Position numbers and translations under genes: made by a program. Shown piece after piece: positions 9,348 through 18,005 of a stretch of DNA of 64,000 nt (the first letter of the stretch is position 1; every line of letters begins with the position of its first letter). This DNA is from Algoriphagus aquaeductus (GTDB lineage Bacteria; Bacteroidota; Bacteroidia; Cytophagales; Cyclobacteriaceae): the NCBI RefSeq assembly GCF_003253485.1, contig NZ_QKTX01000001.1, positions 344,775 through 408,774 on the forward strand. Reading direction: 5' to 3'. The notes beneath the pieces were generated by a model. The model did not search any database and was not told the DNA's origin. It worked only from the letters and a program-made list of their open reading frames with translations.

Positions 9348-10778
9348 ATGAGCCATTTACCCTTTAAGAAAACAAAGATTCTTGCAACCATAGGCCCAGC
9401 TTCCAATAACTACGAAATGATCAAAAGCCTGGCCCTGGCCGGAGCTAACGTTTTTCGATTGAATTTTTCTCATGGAAGTCATGAAGTACACCAATCTGTC
9501 ATTGAAATCATCCGCCAAGTCAATAAAGACCTCAATTGCCATCTTGGTATTTTACAGGACTTGCAAGGCCCGAAAATCCGGGTTGGTGAGGTAGAAAATA
9601 ACGGTGTAGAGATCAAACCGGGAGAGCCCATCACCATCACCAATGATCCGGTAGTGGGGACTTCCTCTTTGGTAAGTACAGTGTACCAGAATCTCCCTCA
9701 AGACGTCGTTCCCGGCGATCGTATTCTGATTGATGATGGTAATCTTGAGGTCGTCGTGAACAGCACAGATGGTAAAAATGTCAACTGTACGGTAATTCAT
9801 GGCGGGATTTTGAAATCCAGAAAAGGGATTAATTTACCCAATACCAAGGTTTCCGCTCCTTCCCTGACCGAGAAAGACATCGAAGATCTTCATTTTGGAT
9901 TGGGACAGGATGTAGACTGGATTGCCCTGTCGTTTGTACGGTCAGCAGAAGATATTTATGACTTGAGAAACAGAATCAAAGCAGCAGGAAAGCATTGTAA
10001 GATTGTAGCCAAAATCGAAAAACCTGAGGCCTTGGAGAATATAGACTCCATTATTGAAGCGACGGATGCCATCATGGTGGCGCGTGGTGATTTGGGAGTG
10101 GAGGTTCCCATGGAAATCGTTCCCCTTTGGCAAAAGAAAATGGTGGAAAAATGCAAACTGGCCTGTAAGCCCGTAATCATTGCCACCCAAATGATGGAAA
10201 GCATGATCCAAAATCCAAGACCAACCCGCGCTGAGACCAACGATGTGGCCAATGCAGTCTTAGACGGTGCCGATGCCGTGATGCTTTCTGCCGAAACTGC
10301 TTCCGGGAAATATCCTGTAAATGCGGTCAAAGCCATGACCAGCATTATTACCTACCTGGAGCAGAATGCCGAGATCTATCATAACCTCTACAAAATCCCG
10401 GAGGATGATGTGACATTTTTAAGCAACAATCTCATCCTGATGGCTTCCAGACTTTCCAGAAATGTAAAGGCCAAAGCCATTGTGGGAATTACTTCTTCAG
10501 GTTTTACGGGATTCAGATTGGCGTCTCACCGACCCTTGGCCAATATTTTTGTCTTTACCAGAAATCAAAAATTGCTTACTCAAATGTCTTTGGTATGGGG
10601 AGTGAGGGCGTATTATTACGAGAGCCATGTGTCAACTGACGGGACTTTTGAGGATATCGAGAATACGCTTAAAAATGATGGTCATGTGTCGGTAGGGGAT
10701 GTCATTATCAATACCGCCAGTATGCCATTGAAGGAAAAAGGAAAAACCAACATGCTGAAAATTCATGTGGTGAGCTAA
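9348..10778 (+). CDS. pyk: Pyruvate kinase
   Basis: A 476-residue glycolytic enzyme converting phosphoenolpyruvate and ADP to pyruvate and ATP. Characteristic segments are KTKILATIGPAS at the start, FRLNFSHG, the active-site lysine in IVAKIEKPEAL and the metal-binding MVARGDLGVEVP near residue 245. ATQMMESMIQNPRPTRAE(T)ND follows. The C-terminal allosteric domain starts near residue 350. The length fits the bacterial family. Together with pfkA at 20031-21005, the window carries two key control steps of glycolysis. Confidence 0.97.
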   Translation: MSHLPFKKTKILATIGPASNNYEMIKSLALAGANVFRLNFSHGSHEVHQSVIEIIRQVNKDLNCHLGILQDLQGPKIRVGEVENNGVEIKPGEPITITNDPVVGTSSLVSTVYQNLPQDVVPGDRILIDDGNLEVVVNSTDGKNVNCTVIHGGILKSRKGINLPNTKVSAPSLTEKDIEDLHFGLGQDVDWIALSFVRSAEDIYDLRNRIKAAGKHCKIVAKIEKPEALENIDSIIEATDAIMVARGDLGVEVPMEIVPLWQKKMVEKCKLACKPVIIATQMMESMIQNPRPTRAETNDVANAVLDGADAVMLSAETASGKYPVNAVKAMTSIITYLEQNAEIYHNLYKIPEDDVTFLSNNLILMASRLSRNVKAKAIVGITSSGFTGFRLASHRPLANIFVFTRNQKLLTQMSLVWGVRAYYYESHVSTDGTFEDIENTLKNDGHVSVGDVIINTASMPLKEKGKTNMLKIHVVS

Positions 10779-10801
10779 TGTCTTGATCCAAAAGACAATT
10801 G

Positions 10802-10835
10802 AAGGGATGAATCTTGCGGTTCATCCTTTTTTTTT
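10802..10835 (+). terminator. Rho-independent terminator after pyk
   Basis: A hairpin with arms GGATGAA (10805-10811) and TTCATCC (10820-10826), around an 8-base loop, is followed by a run of nine T. It lies 24 bases past the pyk stop. Confidence 0.85.
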
Positions 10836-10907
10836 GACACTTGACGGCGGTGCCAAAATCCAGCAACAGCTCCTCTGGTTAATCCGGTATACTAATCCAA
10901 TTTAACT

Positions 10908-12770
10908 ATGACAAAACTGTTAAAATTCTTGCTCGCGGGATCGATGTTTTTTACGATCCTTTCCTGCAGTGATGATTATCAGGGACCAATTCCTTTTCCT
11001 ACCCTGATAGAGGCCGCGAATGAAGCTGGCTTGACCACGCTAGTCTCTGCTGTTAGAGCGATTCCGGGACTTGAAGCTACTCTTCAGGACCAGCCTGCAA
11101 TCACCGTTTTTGCCCCAACCAATGACGCATTTGCCAATGCGCTTACTGCATTCAGAGCGACCGACCTCAATGATTTGGTCACCAAAATCGGCGGTCCTCA
11201 AAATCTTCAGACGGTGCTGGGTTTCCATGTGGTTCCAGCAGTCGCTTTTTCAAGAAATCTAAATGAAACCAACATCTTTACTACGCTTTCCGGACAACAA
11301 TTGAGAGTAAATTCCTCCCCCGGCGTGGTGACTGTGACTGATGCAGCAGGCAATGTGTCTCGGGTGCTTCAAGCTGATGTTCAAATCGAGAACGGAGTCG
11401 TCCACGTAATTGATCGTGTGCTGCTTCCTTCGATCGAACTGCCGAAACCTACCTTGGTGGAAGCTGCTACCGAGATCGGGTTAACGACTCTGCTCACCGC
11501 AGTGACAGCTGTTCCCGGTCTTCCTAATGCGCTGCTGTCCGCACCGGCTATTACCGTGTTTGCTCCTACCAATGAAGCCTTTGCGGCAGCCTTGCAGGTT
11601 TTTGGAGCCCGCGATCTTAATGAATTGGTGACCAAAATCGGTGGTCCTGCCAATTTGGAAAAAGTGCTGGGATTCCATGTTGTTCCGGCCAAGGCCCTTT
11701 CCACTGATTTGGCTGCGACCAATTCCTTCCAGACGCTATCGGGACAAACCATCACGGTAGAAAGATCAGGCTCTACCGTGACAGTGAGAGATCAATTGGG
11801 CAGAACCGCTCAGGTCGTAGCCGCTGACCGAGAAATTGCCAATGGCGTGGTCCATGTCATCAATGGAGTGATGCTTCCTAATCTTGGTCTGCCAACTGTT
11901 GTCGAGGCTGCTCAATCTGCTGGTTTGACTACCCTTCTTGATGCAGTGACTGCGGCAGGTTTGGGCAATGCCCTACTCAATACGCCACAAATGACCGTAT
12001 TTGCTCCGACTAATGCGGCCTTTACTGCGGCCTTGCAGGCTTATGGTGCAGCCAACCTTAACCAACTTGTAGCCAAGATCGGTGGAATCAGCAATCTTCA
12101 AACTGTACTTGGGTTCCATGTGGTGCCTGCAGCTGCATTCTCTTTCGAACTTTCTCCGACCAATACCTTTACTACCTTGGCAGGACAGCAATTGACTGTA
12201 ACCCGAACTGCCTCTGGTGTGACGGTCCGAGATGCTCTTGGAAACACGGCAAACGTGGTCACTCCTGATGTGGCCATTTCTAATGGTGTTGTCCATGTAA
12301 TCGACAGGGTGTTGCTACCGACCATCGACCTTCCGAATGTAGTTGAAGCTGCTCAAGCCGCAAATCTTACAGTTCTTCTTCAGGCCGTAACCGCTGCCGG
12401 ATTGGGGAATGCCCTCTTGAGCCAAGAATCAATGACGGTATTTGCACCGACCAATCAAGCATTTACCAATTTGTTGCAGGCTCTTAACCTTAATTCCCTT
12501 CAAGAGCTGATCAATGCCTTGGGAGTGGATGCCGTGACCAAAGTACTTGGTTTCCATGTCGTGCCAGCTACGGCATTCTCTTTCAATTTGGCGGCAGGTG
12601 CTCAGGAAGTGCCTACTTTGGCAGGTGAAATGTTGACTGTTACCAGAACAGGCAATAATGTGACTGTGACCGACAAAGCCGGAAACACATTTAATGTAGT
12701 AGCGGCAGATGTTGCGATCGAAAATGGCGTGGTCCATGTCATTGACGGCGTGTTGTTGCCTACCCTATAA
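10908..12770 (+). CDS. Lipoprotein with four tandem FAS1 (fasciclin) domains
   Basis: A 620-residue cell-envelope lipoprotein: a hydrophobic signal followed by the lipobox-like FFTILSC (Cys20). Four FAS1 domains of about 147 residues follow, starting near residues 31, 182, 329 and 476. Each shows the FAS1 H1 motif TVFAPTN(D/E/A/Q)AF and the H2 motif VVHVI(D/N)(R/G)V(L/M)LP. FAS1 domains mediate adhesion to proteins, polysaccharides or lipids. The four units are very similar to one another, also at DNA level (for example the recurring GGTTTCCATGT and GTGGTCCATGT blocks), so unequal recombination could change the repeat number. It is flanked by terminators, so it is probably monocistronic. Confidence 0.93.
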   Translation: MTKLLKFLLAGSMFFTILSCSDDYQGPIPFPTLIEAANEAGLTTLVSAVRAIPGLEATLQDQPAITVFAPTNDAFANALTAFRATDLNDLVTKIGGPQNLQTVLGFHVVPAVAFSRNLNETNIFTTLSGQQLRVNSSPGVVTVTDAAGNVSRVLQADVQIENGVVHVIDRVLLPSIELPKPTLVEAATEIGLTTLLTAVTAVPGLPNALLSAPAITVFAPTNEAFAAALQVFGARDLNELVTKIGGPANLEKVLGFHVVPAKALSTDLAATNSFQTLSGQTITVERSGSTVTVRDQLGRTAQVVAADREIANGVVHVINGVMLPNLGLPTVVEAAQSAGLTTLLDAVTAAGLGNALLNTPQMTVFAPTNAAFTAALQAYGAANLNQLVAKIGGISNLQTVLGFHVVPAAAFSFELSPTNTFTTLAGQQLTVTRTASGVTVRDALGNTANVVTPDVAISNGVVHVIDRVLLPTIDLPNVVEAAQAANLTVLLQAVTAAGLGNALLSQESMTVFAPTNQAFTNLLQALNLNSLQELINALGVDAVTKVLGFHVVPATAFSFNLAAGAQEVPTLAGEMLTVTRTGNNVTVTDKAGNTFNVVAADVAIENGVVHVIDGVLLPTL

Positions 12771-12798
12771 GTAAATAAATAAGTACTACCACAATGAT

Positions 12799-12829
12799 GC
12801 GAGGGACAGATTTTCTGTCCCTTGCTTTT
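12799..12829 (+). terminator. Rho-independent terminator after the FAS1 gene
   Basis: A 12-bp stem, GCGAGGGACAGA (12799-12810) with TCTGTCCCTTGC (12814-12825), has one G-T pair and a 3-base loop and is followed by TTTTCT. It is 28 bases past the stop. Confidence 0.85.
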
Positions 12830-12872
12830 CTCATAGGGATGTTAAAAGATTGACTAGCAGAGGAGGAGCGAG

Positions 12873-13895
12873 ATGTTTGATCACAAATACAATGTGCTGT
12901 TTGCTTCAGGATTGGGCATTTATTCTTTCTTGAACATCTATTTTTTGGATGGTGACCGGTTGTTTGCCGTAAACTTGGCAGCCATTCCGCTTTTTATGCT
13001 GATTTTGATTTTGTGCTTATCAGTTTGGGCAATCAATCTTTTTATTCAAAAATTTATCCTGGAAAACGTTTCCAATTTTCACCCATTATTGGTTCAGTTT
13101 GGATTGGGAGCACTAGGAGTGCTGGTGCTGTCTTTTTTGTCCTCTGAGATTTCCGGAAGCTTACTGGGAGGTCCTTTTCGATTTTCTTTGCAAAATTTCC
13201 TGTTGACCGCCGCTTTTACCTCCCGAATCAATCTGTTTCTCAACTCGGTTAATGCAATTTATTTTTTCAGTGAAAAGCTAAAACAAAAGGCAGTGGAAGC
13301 CGAGAAACTGAAATCATTGACTTCTGAGGCCAAGCTTGTTTCGCTTAATTCACACCTCAATCCTCATTTTTTTTTCAATAATCTCAGTACGCTGTCTGTA
13401 TTGATTCATGAAGATGTCCAGCTGGCTGATAAGTATCTTCAAAAGCTCAGCGAGATTTATCGGTATATTTTGAATAACAGAGGCAATGAACTGGTTCGAT
13501 TAAATCAGGAACTTGATTTTTTGAATAACTACCTAGACTTGTTGTCTATCAGATTTGAGCAATCCTTAAAATTCAAAGTAAGTATTGAGTCGTATTCAAG
13601 CCACTTTTTGATTCCTCCGGCAGTGTTGCAGTTGTTGGTGGAGAATGTCGTCAAACACAATTATTTTACCCAAAAAGAGCCATTGGAAGTGAAGATCAGT
13701 TCCAAGGGCAAAAGGCTTTCGATCTGGAACAAAAAACAGCCCAAGGAGGTGGTGGATTATTCCTCGGGCATTGGGCTTCAAAACATATCTGACAGATATA
13801 GGTTTCTAAATCTGGCAATCACTATTGAAAATGCCAAAGATTATTTTCAGGTCGAACTTCCTTTGATTGATGACAAAGAACTTACTTTTAGTTGA
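12873..13895 (+). CDS. LytS/YehU-type membrane sensor histidine kinase
   Basis: A 340-residue sensor kinase. The first 130 residues hold about four membrane segments. The cytoplasmic part has the His_kinase domain: the phosphorylated His region SHLNPHFFFNNLSTL (about residue 165), the N-box LLVENVVKHN and the G-box SSGIGLQNISDRY. This family partners LytTR response regulators, and exactly such a gene overlaps its 3' end (13870). An unusually strong Shine-Dalgarno, GAGGAGG at about 12858-12865, supports the ATG at 12873. The sensed signal cannot be deduced. Confidence 0.92.
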   Translation: MFDHKYNVLFASGLGIYSFLNIYFLDGDRLFAVNLAAIPLFMLILILCLSVWAINLFIQKFILENVSNFHPLLVQFGLGALGVLVLSFLSSEISGSLLGGPFRFSLQNFLLTAAFTSRINLFLNSVNAIYFFSEKLKQKAVEAEKLKSLTSEAKLVSLNSHLNPHFFFNNLSTLSVLIHEDVQLADKYLQKLSEIYRYILNNRGNELVRLNQELDFLNNYLDLLSIRFEQSLKFKVSIESYSSHFLIPPAVLQLLVENVVKHNYFTQKEPLEVKISSKGKRLSIWNKKQPKEVVDYSSGIGLQNISDRYRFLNLAITIENAKDYFQVELPLIDDKELTFS

Positions 13896-14646
13896 AGATG
13901 AGCCTTTAGCTCAAGCCAGGATCAAATCTATAGTCCTCAAGCATTTTCCGGAATGGAATCTGGCTGAGCCCATTCAAAGTGTTAGGGAATTGAACGAGGC
14001 GCTGGAAAAGCAGGAGGAATTTGATCTGATTCTTTGTGATGTTCATCTGGCTGATGGACTTAGTTTTTCGGGATTTCAAGGCAAAGAAATTCATGTTCCG
14101 GTCATATTTATAACCGCCTACGACCAATATGCTTTACAGTCATTCGAACATAATTGCATCGATTACCTGCTCAAGCCCATTCAGGAAGACCGTTTGGTCA
14201 AGGCTTTTGAAAAGGTTGAGAAGTTTTCATCATCCAAGCGTTCGATTCCTTTTCCAAAAGAGTTTTTCAATGAATTTTTAAGTCGATACACGCAGAAAAA
14301 TTATAAAAAACGATTCTTAAGCCGGTCGGGAAACCGTCTTTGTTTCATTCCATCAGAATCCGTCGCGTATTTCTATGCAGAAGAAGGGGTGACTTTTTTG
14401 ATTGAGTCAGGTTCGTCTCACAAGCATATCGTAGATCATTCGCTCAACGAATTGGAGAAGGAGTTGTTGGATCCCAATAAATTTTACCGAATCAATCGGT
14501 CGGTGATCATCAATCTGGATAATCTGGTTGAAATGAGGCCTTACATCAATGGGAGATTGGTCGTTTCGCTCAATGTCAAATCTGAGGAGTCGCTGATTGT
14601 GGCCAGGGAAAAAGTAAGTGAGTTTAAGTCATGGATCAATCAATAA
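13870..14646 (+). CDS. LytTR-family response regulator
   Basis: A 258-residue DNA-binding regulator. An N-terminal receiver (LLLVEDEPLAQARI; phospho-acceptor Asp in LILCDVHLADG; Thr in VIFITAYDQYAL; Lys in YLLKPIQEDR) is followed by a LytTR domain (RFLSRSGNRLCFIPSESVAYFYAEEGVTF ... NKFYRINRSVIINLDNL). I chose the ATG at 13870; a TTG three bases earlier is also in frame. The gene overlaps the kinase by 26 bases, so the pair is translationally linked. Its targets are unknown. Confidence 0.93.
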   Translation: MTKNLLLVEDEPLAQARIKSIVLKHFPEWNLAEPIQSVRELNEALEKQEEFDLILCDVHLADGLSFSGFQGKEIHVPVIFITAYDQYALQSFEHNCIDYLLKPIQEDRLVKAFEKVEKFSSSKRSIPFPKEFFNEFLSRYTQKNYKKRFLSRSGNRLCFIPSESVAYFYAEEGVTFLIESGSSHKHIVDHSLNELEKELLDPNKFYRINRSVIINLDNLVEMRPYINGRLVVSLNVKSEESLIVAREKVSEFKSWINQ

Positions 14647-14653
14647 TCGGGAT

Positions 14654-15001
14654 ATGAAAGTCATTTTCACGCTGGTTTTGTTGATCTTTTCTGCGGCCAA
14701 TTTGTCGGCCCAGAGTACCTCCCTTGATTCGCTCAAACGCGCTGTGACCCAATTGGATCAAGACTTGTATCAGGTTCAGCTCCATTTGCATCAATCCCAG
14801 TCGCAATTGCGACAAGGAATCGTAGTGGCCACTTTGGGGTACACCGTGACGATCATTGGAGGCCAACTACTGGGGACGCGTCCCAAAGTGGGGGAAACAT
14901 TGCTTTACGTAGGTGGTGCCACAGGACTGGTGGGCACGGTGATTCTGTTCAGAGGTTTTAAAAAAATCAGCCTTGGGCCACCACTTCCCAGGAGGAGTTA
15001 G
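14654..15001 (+). CDS. Small exported protein, hypothetical
   Basis: A 115-residue protein starting MKVIFTLVLLIFSAANLSAQ, a clear signal peptide. A Gln-rich helical segment (LDQDLYQVQLHLHQSQSQL) and two hydrophobic glycine-rich segments (VATLGYTVTIIGGQLLG; VGGATGLVGTVILF) follow and could form a membrane hairpin. It begins 7 bases after the LytTR regulator and probably belongs to its operon. Its TAG stop overlaps the stop of the convergent NFACT gene (shared TTAG). No family is recognised. Confidence 0.7.
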   Translation: MKVIFTLVLLIFSAANLSAQSTSLDSLKRAVTQLDQDLYQVQLHLHQSQSQLRQGIVVATLGYTVTIIGGQLLGTRPKVGETLLYVGGATGLVGTVILFRGFKKISLGPPLPRRS

Positions 15002-16584
15002 CTGTCTTTTTTGGAGGAAGTTTCTTCATCTGGGCCCAATGGGCGCACCATGATGACTTTTTCCCTGTCGACCATCACTGATCCCGGTGCACTTCCTTTT
15101 ACTTTTCTGACAAATTTCACCTCAGTCAGAATCACCGGAGCAAGTGAGTCCGTTTTCAATTTGGAATAAAATGCGGCCAAACCTGCCGCTCTTTCGATCA
15201 CTTGTGGAGGTATCCCATTCATTCCTTTCGTGCGGATGACCACATGGGAACCAGGTACCTGCCGGGCGTGTAGCCAAAGGTCATTTTTATGAACAAATCC
15301 GCGGAGCATTTCATCATTGTCCTTGGCTGATTTGCCTACCCAAATGGTAAATCCTTCGAATTCAAATACCTTGAAAGGGAGACTTCCGGCCTCTTTTTGA
15401 TTGATTTTATCCTCTGGATTTACTTTCAAAAAGGCTTTTAATCCGCGAAACTCTTTGATCGACTCCACTAGGACGATTTTTTTCTCCAGTTCCATCGCCA
15501 AGCTTCTTTTGGCAGCCAGGGTCTTCTCGATCTGATTCAGTTCAAGTTGTCTGTTTTTGGATTTTCGATACAAGGAAGCGGCCAAATCCTGAGGCTTCTG
15601 ATTGGGTTTTAATTTGACCAAAATCATCTCCCCCGTGTAAAATTGATGAATCTCCGCTTCTTGGACGCCTTCGGAGAAGACATGCAAATTGGCCATGATT
15701 ACATCGGCAAATTGGGCAGGCGGAGGTGAGGATTTGAGTTCGTCTAATTTTTCGGATGACTTTTTCAGATAGGAAAGTGTCTTTTTGAGTTGTTCTTGAT
15801 AGGATTTAAGGAGTTTGGTTTTTTCTTTTTCAAAATTTCCGATGACCAGTGCCCGATAAAACAATTCATTGCAGGCTTGGACAGGGTCTGAGAAACTCCC
15901 AAAGGAATCGGATTCAGGCAGCAGACTGAGGGTGATTTCCCCTTCTTTTTCCACCATTGAAAAAAGCGGAGCATCCAGCAGGTCCAGCAAGTCCTGCATC
16001 AGATTCCATTTGGTGCTCAAATCAGCATCCGGGTATCCTCTCTCCTTGAGCCAGTTTCTGGGGATTTGTCCTAAGGTGGGAAGAAACTGTGCCGCATTTC
16101 CTTGGAGTTCTTCAAATCTTTCCCAAGTCAAATCAAGAGGTCTTTCCAGCGATTTCCAATCGAGTGTCTTGTCTTCTTTGATTTCGTTTCGAAAGAGGGC
16201 GGTTGGAGAAGTCTCGTCGGCGTGGTAGAGCAGGATATTGCTACGGTTACCATGGAGTTTAAAAATCAGTTTTTTGCCGGATGCAAGCTCAAATCTCATG
16301 GCTCTTTCAAAAGAAAAGACATGACAGGAAAGAATCTGATCTCCTACGAGTTCTGCAAAAAGGTCGATGCTGTTTCTTTTGGCCCGGTGAAAATGATCAG
16401 GAAAGCTCAGGTACACTTGAGGGGGTAGCAAATGCGCCCGGATATATCGTGTGCCTTGGTTTCCCTGCGTTTCAATAATCAGTTCGTCTTTACTCTGGGA
16501 AAAACAGCTCAGGATCGAACAGCCGGCAAATTCTTCTGAAAGGGCAGGGGCTAAATATCGTAGAAAATGATAATTGAGATGCAT
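14998..16584 (-). CDS. NFACT (RqcH/FbpA-like) ribosome quality control protein
   Basis: A 528-residue NFACT protein related to RqcH/Rqc2, which binds obstructed 50S subunits with peptidyl-tRNA and can add alanine tails. NFACT-N covers about residues 1-190 (SILSCFSQSKDELIIE..., KLIFKLHGNRSNILLY). A coiled-coil arm lies around residues 270-390 (KTKLLKSYQEQLKKTLSYLKKS). The NFACT-R domain follows (DLWLHARQVPGSHVVIRTKG). The position matching the DR motif of B. subtilis RqcH appears to be Glu93-Arg94 (FSFERAMRF). It overlaps the upstream MBL gene by 1 base (TGATG) and is last in a five-gene operon. Confidence 0.88.
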   Translation of the reverse strand: MHLNYHFLRYLAPALSEEFAGCSILSCFSQSKDELIIETQGNQGTRYIRAHLLPPQVYLSFPDHFHRAKRNSIDLFAELVGDQILSCHVFSFERAMRFELASGKKLIFKLHGNRSNILLYHADETSPTALFRNEIKEDKTLDWKSLERPLDLTWERFEELQGNAAQFLPTLGQIPRNWLKERGYPDADLSTKWNLMQDLLDLLDAPLFSMVEKEGEITLSLLPESDSFGSFSDPVQACNELFYRALVIGNFEKEKTKLLKSYQEQLKKTLSYLKKSSEKLDELKSSPPPAQFADVIMANLHVFSEGVQEAEIHQFYTGEMILVKLKPNQKPQDLAASLYRKSKNRQLELNQIEKTLAAKRSLAMELEKKIVLVESIKEFRGLKAFLKVNPEDKINQKEAGSLPFKVFEFEGFTIWVGKSAKDNDEMLRGFVHKNDLWLHARQVPGSHVVIRTKGMNGIPPQVIERAAGLAAFYSKLKTDSLAPVILTEVKFVRKVKGSAPGSVMVDREKVIMVRPLGPDEETSSKKDS

Positions 16585-17348
16585 CAGGGCAAAATTAGCT
16601 CTAAGCCATCGTATGCCAGAAAAATTCCTTCGGGAAGTTCCTGTTCGATATCCTGATGTTTTCCCAGTCGATGGGAGATGTGTGTGAAAAAGGTCTTTTT
16701 CGCACCTATTTTGATGGCCTGATCGATGGCTTGATCCAAGGTGAAATGAGAAATATGGGACTCCTTCTGCAGGGCATTGATTACCAAGATCTCTGTTCCC
16801 TCCAAAAGTTTGTAAGAATCCTCGGGGATAAAGTTGGCATCCGTGATGTAGCTGAAGTCGCCTATTCTGAATCCCAAAACAGGAAGTTTGTAATGAAGAA
16901 CAGGAATGGGGGTGATGCCGATTCCATTGATATGAAAGGCATGTTCATCAATTTCAATACAATTGACCTGAGGTACCCCCGGGTATTTTTTGTCGTTGAA
17001 AATGTAAGCGTATTCACGTTGCAGTTGCTCCAAAACCGGCTTTCTTCCAAATACCGGCATGTCCATTTGCTGGGAAAAATTAAACGGACGGATATCATCC
17101 AAACCGGCCGTGTGATCCTTGTGCTCGTGGGTAAACAAGACTGCATCCAGTTTTTTGATCCCCGCTCTGAGCATTTGCATCCTGAAATCAGGTCCGGTGT
17201 CAATCACCAGAGAAGTTTGATCCGTTTCGACAAAGACCGAGGTCCGAAAACGTTTGTCACGAAAATCCAGGGATTGGCAAACCTGACATTCACAACCGAT
17301 GACGGGAACGCCTTGAGAAGTGCCTGTACCTAGAAAATTAACTTTCAA
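16584..17348 (-). CDS. MBL-fold metallohydrolase (PhnP-like phosphodiesterase)
   Basis: A 254-residue metallo-beta-lactamase-fold hydrolase. It opens with FLGTGTSQGVPVIGCECQVC, the PhnP-like start with extra zinc-binding cysteines, and has the metal motif TQEHxDH-type THEHKDHTAGLDD (about residues 75-87). Later His/Asp ligands lie in YITDANFI and FTHISHR. PhnP cleaves phosphoribosyl 1,2-cyclic phosphate. In genomes without a C-P lyase set, relatives are thought to act on other cyclic phosphodiesters. The substrate here is unknown. It overlaps the gene before it by 4 bases and the NFACT gene after it by 1. Confidence 0.88.
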   Translation of the reverse strand: MKVNFLGTGTSQGVPVIGCECQVCQSLDFRDKRFRTSVFVETDQTSLVIDTGPDFRMQMLRAGIKKLDAVLFTHEHKDHTAGLDDIRPFNFSQQMDMPVFGRKPVLEQLQREYAYIFNDKKYPGVPQVNCIEIDEHAFHINGIGITPIPVLHYKLPVLGFRIGDFSYITDANFIPEDSYKLLEGTEILVINALQKESHISHFTLDQAIDQAIKIGAKKTFFTHISHRLGKHQDIEQELPEGIFLAYDGLELILP

Positions 17349-17623
17349 AACTTGAGGGTGGTTTGTCTTAACTCGTTGAGGAAGTCTTGATTGGTTTTCT
17401 CTTTAAACTCGGACGGTTCAAGATTCAGTTCAGAAAGGATGTCAATCAAGGCGTTGATCTTTCCTTCCAAAGGAAAGTATTTGTTGACGATGACGATCTT
17501 GGTGTCTTTGAGTACACAGTAGCCGGATTTGAAATTCCCTTTTTCGTAGCGAAGAATGTAGCTCGAAGCTGAAAAAAGGTTTTCCAGTTTATCCAAAAAA
17601 TGCTTGGTGTACTTGACTGCCAT
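17345..17623 (-). CDS. Small conserved hypothetical protein
   Basis: A 92-residue soluble protein with no signal peptide. It reads as a short beta-rich core (SYILRYEKGNFKSGYCVLKDTKIVIVNKYF) followed by a helix (GKINALIDILSEL). I recall similar small proteins in this phylum but know no function. It is embedded in the operon: 4 bases after the single-domain regulator at 17628 and a 4-base ATGA overlap with the MBL gene, which supports it being real. Confidence 0.75.
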   Translation of the reverse strand: MAVKYTKHFLDKLENLFSASSYILRYEKGNFKSGYCVLKDTKIVIVNKYFPLEGKINALIDILSELNLEPSEFKEKTNQDFLNELRQTTLKF

Positions 17624-17627
17624 CGGG

Positions 17628-18005
17628 TTAGCTGAGGAATTTTTTGACTGTGGCCAGCACTACGTCGTAGTCCAAGGGTTTTTGGATAAAGTCATTGAAC
17701 CCGAATTTTCGAAATTCTTCGGGAGTATAATTTGGGGCATTTCCGGAAATGGCAATGATGGGAAGTTTGCTCTTTTTTGGGTCGGCAAGGCTTCTTATTT
17801 CTTTGGTACATTGCACCCCGTCCATGACAGGCATGGTAATATCCATCAGGATCAGATCAAAATCTTCATTGGCCAGAAGGTCCAGCACCTGCTTGCCATT
17901 TCTTGCGGCCTTCATTTGATAATTTTCAAATGCGAGGACGTTTTTGGTCAGATTGATGATAATGGAGCTGTCTTCTCCAACAAGGATTTTTTTTGGTTCA
18001 CTCAT
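17628..18005 (-). CDS. Single-domain response regulator
   Basis: A 125-residue CheY-like receiver with no output domain. The acidic pocket is in ILVGEDSS (Glu-Asp), the phospho-acceptor Asp in DLILMDITMPVMDG, the Ser in IIAISGNA and the Lys in FIQKPLDY. It overlaps the REC-HPt gene by 4 bases, so phosphate could pass from that HPt domain to this receiver. The two may form part of a phosphorelay whose kinase is elsewhere. Confidence 0.92.
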   Translation of the reverse strand: MSEPKKILVGEDSSIIINLTKNVLAFENYQMKAARNGKQVLDLLANEDFDLILMDITMPVMDGVQCTKEIRSLADPKKSKLPIIAISGNAPNYTPEEFRKFGFNDFIQKPLDYDVVLATVKKFLS

